Shown in pieces: positions 4,462-9,285 of a stretch of 9,285 bases of DNA (the stretch's first letter is position 1; the number at the start of each line of letters is the position of its first letter). Position numbers and translations under genes: made by a program. A model generated the notes under the pieces. That model searched no databases, had not been told where the DNA came from, and saw only the letters and a program-made list of their open reading frames with translations. The DNA is from Synergistaceae bacterium (GTDB taxonomy: Bacteria; Synergistota; Synergistia; Synergistales; Aminobacteriaceae): positions 1,421-10,705 of the forward strand of contig WRNQ01000047.1 in assembly GCA_009776565.1 (NCBI GenBank), given 5' to 3'.

Positions 4462-6993
4462 ATGAAAATGCTATGTGTAGTGCTCGTTGCATTTGGGTCA
4501 GTTATTATGTTATATAGTATTGCGAAATACTATAAATCCTTAGTTGACCTCACAAGACAGACAGGCTCGCATAGTATATTCACCGAATGGATATATGCCG
4601 CTTGCTTAATAATGATGATTTTCTTTCAAATTGGATACATTATCACTTTGATGTTTTACGTTGCCAGTTATTCGCTATCTTTCCAGGATTTATTGATTGC
4701 GCTTATTTTTTTCTTCGGCGCCATATTTGTTCTTGCAATGACTACAATGATGCAGCATACGTATGATAAGGCTGATCTTATGGTGCGTCTGGAACAGCAG
4801 GAGTCGAAACTGGAGGCTATAAAAGCTCAACACGAAAAAGAAAAAGCGGAAGCGTCTACTAATGCCAAAAGCAGTTTTCTCGCAATGATGAGCCACGAGA
4901 TCCGCACGCCGATAAACGCGGTAATAGGCATGGCGGAGCTTGCCTTGCGGGATGACATCTCGCCGGATGCTCAGGGACACATTATCACAATTAAACAGGC
5001 GGGCAAAAATCTGTTGGCTATAATAAATGACATTTTGGACTTTTCAAAAATTGAGACCGGAAAACTGGAAATCATAAAGGCGGAATATTCATTTGCATCT
5101 TTAGTAAACGATGTCATCAGTATCATCAATATGAGAGTGTTTGAATCGCGCCTTCGTTTTGTGGTCTATATAGACAATAATATTCCGGGCGCTTTGTTTG
5201 GGGATGAAGTCAGAATAAGACAGATATTGATAAATCTGTTGAACAATGCCGTTAAATACACTGAAAAAGGTTTTGTATCCCTTTCTGTCTGCGGGGAGAT
5301 AGTGAATGACAATACTGTTAATCTCTTAATCGAAGTTTCAGATAGCGGTAAGGGGATAAGAGAGGAGCATTTTGAAAAATTGTTCGAAGAATTTTTCCAA
5401 ACGGATCAGGAGAAAAGCAGCGTTATGGAAGGAACTGGGCTTGGACTTGCAATAACCCGCAATCTTGTCAACGTGATGGGCGGCGAAATCAGTGTTTCCT
5501 CAGAAATAGGAAAAGGTAGTAAGTTTTCCATACGGCTTCCGCAAGGATTCAGTAAACCCGACAAACTGGCATATGTGGAAAACCCGCACGAAAAGAACGT
5601 GCTCATATACGACAGGCGCAAAATATACTGTGATTACATCGTTCGCGCTATGGATGATTTAGGTGTGAGTTATACAATTGTGTCGGACATAGAAGAGTTT
5701 TATAGTAAACTCGTGAGCAATGAGTTTCATTTTGTTTTTGTTGCCAATGCTCTTTTTCAGAGCGTCAAAAAAATACACTCTGAAATCGAATCAAAAAGCA
5801 AGATTGTATTGGTTTCCGAATTTGGTAAAACGGTTACCGAGCAGAACGTAATTGCCCTGTATACACCGATATATTCCATACCTGTCGCCAATATTTTAAA
5901 CGGTGTTTCCAACAGCTTTATAATTGACATGAACAATGAGTATCTGTTGAGGTTCGTCGCCCCGGACGCGAAAGTTCTGATTGTCGATGATATAAATACA
6001 AACTTAAAAGTGGCCGAAGGATTGATGATGCCATATGAAATGCAGATAGATATGTGTAAAAGCGGTTATGAAGCTATTCAAGCAGTAGAGTCAACGTATT
6101 ATGATATAGTGTTTATGGATCATATGATGCCTGAGCTAGATGGCATCAAGGCAACGTCAATTATCCGGGAGAAGGGTAACGAATATCCGTATTTCAAAGA
6201 TCTGCCAATTATTGCCTTGACAGCAAATGCAATTTCCGGCATGAAAGAAATGTTCCTTAAAAACGGCTTCAACGACTTTTTAGCAAAACCCATAGACATA
6301 GAAAAGTTGAACACTATTTTGGAGACATGGATTCCAAAGGAAAAACAGACGAAAAAGAATGTCAATGTGGTCAAAGAGTTTTACGATAGCGAAACGATAA
6401 AGATTGAGGGAGTGGATGTCAATAAAGGCATTGCCGCGGTGGGCGGGAAAATTAAAAACTATTTCAATACGCTCTCCGTATTTCATGAAGATGGGACGCA
6501 GAAAATAAAAGATATTGTGATTTGTTTGGAAAAAGAAGATCTGGCTTTGTACACAACATATGTCCACGCGCTAAAAAGCGCAACTGCGAACATCGGCGCT
6601 ACCACACTTTCCAAAGTCGCGGAAAATTTGGAAATAGCAGGTAAAAATGGAGATATGGATTTTATTGAGACGCATGGCGCTCAATTTTTGACGAATTTTG
6701 AAGCGTTGCTTGACAATATAAAGGCGGTATTATCAGAAGAAAGCAGAAAAGAAAGCGGCGATTTCATTGATTATGGCCGATTGGAGGCTGCACTGAGTAA
6801 ATTAGAGACCGCGCTTGACGTTTTTGATTCTGTCATGATTAAACAAGCCGTAAGCGAATTACGGGAACTATCGCAAAAAGTGGCGCCCGGCGTGAGCGGG
6901 ACCGTAGAAAACATATTGAAAAATGTGTTGATGGGTGAATATAGCGGCGCCATTGAATTGATAGGATTATTGCGAAACGAAAGTGGTCAGTAA
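4462..6993 (+). CDS. Membrane hybrid histidine kinase with receiver and HPt domains
   Basis: The protein has 843 residues. Three hydrophobic segments (about 1-21, 43-68 and 74-98) have only short links, so there is no large extracellular sensor. A charged, probably coiled linker (100-135) follows. The HisKA domain has SHEIRTP with H145. The ATPase domain has N262 (NLLNNAVKYT), DSGKGI (294-299) and GTGLGL (324-329). A receiver-like fold at about 378-490 lacks the phosphoacceptor Asp. A complete receiver (about 503-622) has DD 509-510, D553, T588 and K609. An HPt domain (about 650-755) has H702 in HALKSATANIGA. A helical tail (about 770-840) follows. The expected relay is H145 to D553 to H702 to D55 of the upstream regulator. 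AGGAG lies seven bases before ATG 4462. The last codons (S-G-Q-stop) lie in a heptamer repeat. Confidence 0.94.
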   Translation: MKMLCVVLVAFGSVIMLYSIAKYYKSLVDLTRQTGSHSIFTEWIYAACLIMMIFFQIGYIITLMFYVASYSLSFQDLLIALIFFFGAIFVLAMTTMMQHTYDKADLMVRLEQQESKLEAIKAQHEKEKAEASTNAKSSFLAMMSHEIRTPINAVIGMAELALRDDISPDAQGHIITIKQAGKNLLAIINDILDFSKIETGKLEIIKAEYSFASLVNDVISIINMRVFESRLRFVVYIDNNIPGALFGDEVRIRQILINLLNNAVKYTEKGFVSLSVCGEIVNDNTVNLLIEVSDSGKGIREEHFEKLFEEFFQTDQEKSSVMEGTGLGLAITRNLVNVMGGEISVSSEIGKGSKFSIRLPQGFSKPDKLAYVENPHEKNVLIYDRRKIYCDYIVRAMDDLGVSYTIVSDIEEFYSKLVSNEFHFVFVANALFQSVKKIHSEIESKSKIVLVSEFGKTVTEQNVIALYTPIYSIPVANILNGVSNSFIIDMNNEYLLRFVAPDAKVLIVDDINTNLKVAEGLMMPYEMQIDMCKSGYEAIQAVESTYYDIVFMDHMMPELDGIKATSIIREKGNEYPYFKDLPIIALTANAISGMKEMFLKNGFNDFLAKPIDIEKLNTILETWIPKEKQTKKNVNVVKEFYDSETIKIEGVDVNKGIAAVGGKIKNYFNTLSVFHEDGTQKIKDIVICLEKEDLALYTTYVHALKSATANIGATTLSKVAENLEIAGKNGDMDFIETHGAQFLTNFEALLDNIKAVLSEESRKESGDFIDYGRLEAALSKLETALDVFDSVMIKQAVSELRELSQKVAPGVSGTVENILKNVLMGEYSGAIELIGLLRNESGQ

Positions 6994-7026
6994 TCAGTGG
7001 TCAGTGAAAGACAAAAGACAGTGGTC
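6984..7026. repeat. Heptamer array holding the kinase stop codon
   Basis: TGGTCAG (6984-6990), TAATCAG (6991-6997) and TGGTCAG (6998-7004) are tandem heptamers, the reverse-complement form of CTGACCA/CTGATTA. A purine-rich linker (GAAAGACAAAAGACAG) and one more TGGTCAG-like unit (7022-7028) follow. The kinase stop codon TAA is bases 1-3 of the second unit. Confidence 0.85.
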
Positions 7027-7076
7027 AGTTGTAGGGGCGGCAACCTGCCGCCCGTGTCAGGTAAACGCTAAAAGAC
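7027..7076 (-). repeat. 50-bp module, copy C (inverted)
   Basis: This is the reverse complement of the module at 687-736 and 9178-9227, with one substitution (GTGTCAGG here, which reads GTGTTAGG in the other copies on this strand). Hairpin arms are at 7035-7042 and 7046-7053. Confidence 0.9.
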
Positions 7077-7078
7077 AG

Positions 7079-7101
7079 TTGTCAGTGATCAGTGGTCAGT
7101 G
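7079..7101. repeat. Heptamer array, mixed variants
   Basis: TTGTCAG (7079-7085), TGATCAG (7086-7092) and TGGTCAG (7093-7099) stand in tandem. They show that heptamers differing at two central bases mix within one array. An A-rich linker (7101-7125) follows, matching the T-rich linkers of the other zones on the opposite strand. Confidence 0.8.
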
Positions 7102-7138
7102 AAAGACAAAAACAAAGATAAAAGCAATCTCTCACAGG

Positions 7139-7162
7139 GTAGGGGCGTTTCGAGAAACGCCC
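7139..7162 (+). repeat. GTAGGGG hairpin with private arms
   Basis: GTAGGGG (7139-7145) overlaps a perfect 9-bp inverted repeat, GGGCGTTTC/GAAACGCCC (7143-7151 and 7154-7162), with GA between the arms. The edge is shared with other hairpins of the window but the arm sequence is not. No T-tract follows. Confidence 0.8.
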
Positions 7163-7199
7163 GAGGCTGTCCGAAAATTGTTCAAGCGCGTCATTTAGC

Positions 7200-7291
7200 C
7201 ACAACCATTGCCGCATAGAGCTGTAGTGGACGCACACCGGGCGTCCCACCCGATAACCGGAACGCCCCGTTATGGGAATCGCCCGTTTTTT
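7200..7291 (+). repeat. Composite repeat X-Y, copy 3
   Basis: The order CACAACCAT, CATAGAGCTGTAG, GGACGCACAC, GGGCGTCCC, GATAACCGGAACG, GGGAATCGCCCG matches minus-strand copy 1 (446 down to about 360) block for block. Y is cut short after CGCCCG, where a T6 run begins. Confidence 0.7.
7238..7291 (+). terminator. Terminator-like hairpin after the kinase operon
   Basis: CGGGCG (7238-7243) pairs with CGCCCG (7280-7285). Inside, CCC-g-ATAAC (7250-7258) can pair with GTTATGGG (7269-7276). Six Ts follow (7286-7291). The structure is long and imperfect, but its place, just before a promoter for the next operon, fits a Rho-independent terminator built from the repeat. Confidence 0.45.
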
Positions 7292-7301
7292 ACAAAAGGT
7301 A

Positions 7302-7331
7302 TTGACGCCATTCATTCAACTGAAGTATTAT
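7302..7331 (+). promoter_or_regulatory. Sigma70-type promoter of the deacylase/ThiS/activase operon
   Basis: TTGACG (7302-7307), an 18-base spacer and TATTAT (7326-7331). Transcription would start near 7338, giving a leader of about 20 bases to ATG 7357. It sits 11 bases after the T-tract of the preceding terminator-like element. Confidence 0.6.
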
Positions 7332-7356
7332 CACCATGTGAACGTTTTTCAAAAAT

Positions 7357-7875
7357 ATGACAAAGATGAAGGGTATAATCAAATTGGCTAGAGAAAGAGA
7401 TTTGGTATTCAATAAACTTGACGAGTTGAAAATAAAATATTCCGTGATTGAGCATCCTCCGGTTTATACAATTGAGGAAATGGATTCACTTGGAATTTTT
7501 GACGGCGTAAGCATATGCAAAAATTTATTTGTCCGGAACGATAAAGGCAATAAACACTACTTAATAGTGATTCGCAAAGACAAACAAGCTGATCTGAAAG
7601 AAATTTCAGCGCGGATTTCTGAATCGCGCCTCTCGTTTGCTTCCGAAGAGCGGTTACAAAAATATCTCGGGCTCAAAAAAGGGGAGGTAACCCCTCTTGG
7701 GATAATAAATGACGAAGAACACGCAGTAATTATACTTCTGGACAAAGACCTTGACGGCAAAAAACCGGTGGGCGTTCACCCGAATGATAATTCAGCAACT
7801 GTAGTTTTATCATTCTATAGCCTTATAATGTACATAAAACATTTTGGCAACAAATTAAATACTATTTCCATATGA
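7357..7875 (+). CDS. YbaK/ProX-family aminoacyl-tRNA deacylase (ProXp-ala/PrdX type)
   Basis: This 172-residue single-domain cytoplasmic protein carries HPPVYT (33-38), the CKNLF motif with Lys55 as the conserved catalytic lysine, RLSFASEERL (91-100), VTPLGIIND (111-119) and GVHPNDNSATVVLS (139-152). These place it in the YbaK/ProX fold, nearest the free-standing ProXp-ala/PrdX branch that removes mischarged alanine from tRNA-Pro. The exact substrate is inferred from motif likeness. The start is uncertain. ATG 7357 follows the promoter closely but has no clear Shine-Dalgarno. ATG 7366 and TTG 7402 (preceded by GAAAGAG) are in frame and would still keep the whole domain. The next gene begins 14 bases after the stop. 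Confidence 0.88.
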   Translation: MTKMKGIIKLARERDLVFNKLDELKIKYSVIEHPPVYTIEEMDSLGIFDGVSICKNLFVRNDKGNKHYLIVIRKDKQADLKEISARISESRLSFASEERLQKYLGLKKGEVTPLGIINDEEHAVIILLDKDLDGKKPVGVHPNDNSATVVLSFYSLIMYIKHFGNKLNTISI

Positions 7876-7876
7876 C

Positions 7877-7883
7877 AAGGTGA
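7877..7883 (+). promoter_or_regulatory. Ribosome binding site deciding the ThiS-like start
   Basis: AAGGTGA lies five bases before ATG 7889. It overlaps the possible GTG start at 7880, so ATG 7889 is preferred. The resulting protein then begins M-I-R-V-N, as usual for ThiS-type proteins. Confidence 0.65.
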
Positions 7884-7888
7884 ATCAA

Positions 7889-8086
7889 ATGATAAGAGTC
7901 AATACAAAAGAAACCGAATGGAAAGAAGGTCTTACGGTACAAGACATACTCGACGGGCAGGGGTACACTTTTAAAATGCTTGCCGTATGGGTAAACGATA
8001 CGCCCGTGACGGCAGAATCGTTTGGAACCGCCATTGTGCCTGACGGCGCTGATGTACAGGCCATTCATCTTATAAGCGGGGGCTAA
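7889..8086 (+). CDS. thiS: ThiS/MoaD-like small sulfur-carrier protein
   Basis: The 65-residue protein has the ubiquitin-like ThiS pattern: MIRVN strand, a turn, EGLTVQDIL helix, a central strand LAVWVNDTPV, the PDGADVQAIHLISGG end and a C-terminal Gly-Gly. In the family this terminal glycine is adenylated by a ThiF-type enzyme and turned into a thiocarboxylate that gives sulfur to thiazole or other products. No ThiF, ThiG, ThiH or Mec+ protease gene is in the window, so the thiamine assignment is by family only. It lies 13 bases after the deacylase and 3 bases before the activase, which implies translational coupling. Confidence 0.82.
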   Translation: MIRVNTKETEWKEGLTVQDILDGQGYTFKMLAVWVNDTPVTAESFGTAIVPDGADVQAIHLISGG

Positions 8087-8089
8087 TCA

Positions 8090-8944
8090 TTGAGTATTGG
8101 CGTTATTTTCGATGTAAAAAAGTACGCAATTCACGATGGTCCAGGAATTCGCACCGCGTTTTTTTTAAAAGGATGTCCCCTGAGCTGCTGGTGGTGTCAT
8201 AACCCGGAAAGTCTGTCCATGACGCCGGCACTTTTAAAAAGGGAGGAACGTTGCATTCACTGCGGTTTATGCGAAAACCAGACAAAATACGAAAAATGCC
8301 CAACTCTCGCGCTTGAAATGGCAGGACAAAAAGTCACTCCCCGGGAAGTTCTTGAAATAGCTAAGCAGGATGAACTTTTTTACGACTCGTCAGGCGGCGG
8401 GGTCACATTCACGGGAGGCGAGCCGCTCTTGCAGCCGGAGTTTTTATTTGAGTGCCTTGAGCTATGTAAAAAACATAGTATTCATACCGCTGTGGATACT
8501 TCAGGATTCGCCCCGCAAGAAACGGTTAAAAAAATAGCTTCGGTTGCCGACCTTTTCCTATTTGACTTTAAACATCCTGATCCTATAAAGCATGAATACT
8601 ACACGGGAGTCAGCAACAAACAAATACTTGAAAACTTATTGCTGCTGGACAGGTTGATTGACGACAATCAATGCCGGGCGGAAGTTCATATAAGAATTCC
8701 GCTCATACCAACGGTCAACATGGACGAAGGCGCCCTGGCGGCGTCCGCGGAATTCATTGCAAAACTCAGGAATATACACAAAGTAGACCTGCTTCCGTAT
8801 CACTCAGCGGGCAGGGCGAAATATCCAAAATGGAATATGGTTTATAAAATGGACACAATACAGCCCCCGGCAAAAGAAGAAGTTGAGCGGGCGCGTCAAA
8901 TTTTTGCAGAAAGAAACATAAGCAACCTCCACATCGGAGGGTGA
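8090..8944 (+). CDS. Radical SAM glycyl-radical-enzyme activating protein
   Basis: The 284-residue protein starts with TTG 8090, with a GGGGG stretch seven bases upstream (part of the ThiS Gly-Gly codons). It has IHDGPGIRTAFFLKGCPLSC, then the radical SAM cluster C29-x3-C33-x2-C36, and FTGGEPL (107-113) for SAM binding. The final IGG is usual for this family. Such enzymes cleave SAM at a [4Fe-4S] cluster to put a radical on a glycine of a partner (PFL-like, diol dehydratase, decarboxylase or other). The ferredoxin-like insert is short: C55-x2-C58-x2-C61-x8-C70, enough for one extra cluster, whereas the group often has eight cysteines for two. No glycyl radical enzyme gene adjoins it, so its target is unknown. 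Confidence 0.93.
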   Translation: MSIGVIFDVKKYAIHDGPGIRTAFFLKGCPLSCWWCHNPESLSMTPALLKREERCIHCGLCENQTKYEKCPTLALEMAGQKVTPREVLEIAKQDELFYDSSGGGVTFTGGEPLLQPEFLFECLELCKKHSIHTAVDTSGFAPQETVKKIASVADLFLFDFKHPDPIKHEYYTGVSNKQILENLLLLDRLIDDNQCRAEVHIRIPLIPTVNMDEGALAASAEFIAKLRNIHKVDLLPYHSAGRAKYPKWNMVYKMDTIQPPAKEEVERARQIFAERNISNLHIGG

Positions 8945-8958
8945 AATTGTGAAGCGTC

Positions 8959-9093
8959 AACGGGACGCCCTGTGTGCGTACCCTACGGTTCTATGGGGCG
9001 ATGGTTGTGTTTATGGTGCACAAACCCCCGCCCCTTCGGGGCGCCCCCTTTGAAAAGGGGGCGGTTCCCCTGACGGAGCGTTCCGGTTATCAG
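8959..9093 (-). repeat. Composite repeat Y-X, copy 2, with two strong hairpins
   Basis: On the minus strand Y (GATAACCGGAACG to GTGCACCAT, 9091 down to about 9012) precedes X (CACAACCAT to CGTCCCGTT, about 9009 down to 8959), the reverse order of copies 1 and 3. Hairpins are CGCCCC-TTC-GGGGCG (9029-9043) and CGCCCCCTTT/AAAGGGGGCG (9042-9063, two bases between arms). A further weak hairpin (9070-9093) leads into T-rich sequence and could end transcription of the activase operon. Confidence 0.7.
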
Positions 9094-9140
9094 ACTGTTT
9101 TGTTTTTGTTTTTGTTTTGGTCTTTATCTTTTGTTTTTTA

Positions 9141-9180
9141 CTGACCACTGATTACTGACCACTGATTACTGTCAACTGTC
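9141..9180. repeat. Heptamer array with alternating variants
   Basis: CTGACCA, CTGATTA, CTGACCA, CTGATTA and CTGTCAA occupy 9141-9175, then CTGTC opens the 50-bp module. The strict alternation suggests a 14-base unit was duplicated. A T-rich linker (9095-9140) precedes it. Confidence 0.9.
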
Positions 9181-9227
9181 TTTTAGCGTTTACCTAACAC
9201 GGGCGGCAGGTTGCCGCCCCTACAACT
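9178..9227 (+). repeat. 50-bp module, copy D
   Basis: Identical to copy A (687-736), 8.5 kb away. Hairpin arms are at 9201-9208 and 9212-9219. It is flanked by heptamers on both sides, as in copy A. Confidence 0.92.
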
Positions 9228-9246
9228 GTCAACTGTCAACTGTCTA
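9226..9246. repeat. Heptamer array at the end of the last gene
   Basis: CTGTCAA, CTGTCAA and CTGTCTA (9226-9246). The final CTA is the complement of a TAG stop for the reverse-strand reading frame beyond it. Confidence 0.8.
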
Positions 9247-9285
9247 CTGTTTTTTAAGCTCTTTTGCCCACGAATCCTTTAACGA
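9244..9285 (-). CDS. Possible C-terminus of a reverse-strand gene (start outside window)
   Basis: On the minus strand the frame is open from the window edge for 13 codons (SLKDSWAKELKKQ) to TAG at 9246-9244. The charged helical ending and the abrupt start of repeats after the stop resemble the EF-G-like gene end at 914. The product cannot be identified from so few residues. Confidence 0.35.
   Translation of the reverse strand, partial: SLKDSWAKELKKQ

Noticed and set aside
7880..7888. GTG 7880 as start of the ThiS-like gene
   Set aside because: It lies inside the AAGGTGA ribosome binding site that is correctly spaced for ATG 7889.
8949..9053. GTG-started open frame after the activase
   Set aside because: Apart from its first codons it is read entirely through the composite repeat and has no protein-like character.

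Overview
The window looks like a chromosomal segment of an anaerobic, probably gut-type or sediment-type bacterium of moderate GC. The supporting signs are an oxygen-sensitive glycyl-radical activase, a YbaK/ProX-type tRNA deacylase, a PIN-domain protein, Shine-Dalgarno-led genes and a TTG start. The EF-G-like GTPase together with hybrid kinase/HD-GYP signalling would fit Synergistota, termite-gut-type spirochaetes or Clostridia. I cannot decide between these from sequence alone.

Layout. 1-199 (+): C-terminal end of a PIN-domain protein. 200-913: about 700 bases with no gene, made of hairpins, heptamer arrays and shuffled repeat modules. 914-2998 (-): an EF-G-like translation GTPase. 2999-3315: divergent intergenic region with promoters for both sides. 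3316-4398 and 4462-6993 (+): a response regulator with an HD-GYP-like output domain, then a membrane hybrid histidine kinase with receiver and HPt domains, forming one phosphorelay operon. 6994-7291: second repeat zone, ending in a terminator-like hairpin, followed at once by a sigma70-type promoter. 7357-8944 (+): a tight three-gene operon of YbaK/ProX-type deacylase, ThiS-like sulfur carrier and glycyl-radical-enzyme activase. 8945-9243: third repeat zone. 9244-9285 (-): last 13 codons of a possible reverse-strand gene.

The kinase can plausibly pass phosphate H145 to D553 to H702 to D55 of the HD-GYP protein, whose HD motif has lost its histidine (YD instead). The three-gene operon has no glycyl radical enzyme and no ThiF/G/H partner in view, so its target is unknown.

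The most unusual content is the repeat system. It combines tandem 7-mers (CTGTCAA, CTGACCA, CTGATTA), a 50-bp module found nearly unchanged on both strands, and a family of hairpins with a fixed GTAGGGG edge but different palindromic arms. These elements lie at gene 3' ends. For all four genes that end against them (PIN, EF-G-like, kinase, distal reverse gene) the stop codon lies inside the repeat. Several hairpins also carry a T6 tail and so can act as intrinsic terminators. I read this as a repeat family adapted to, or targeted at, stop codon/terminator sites.
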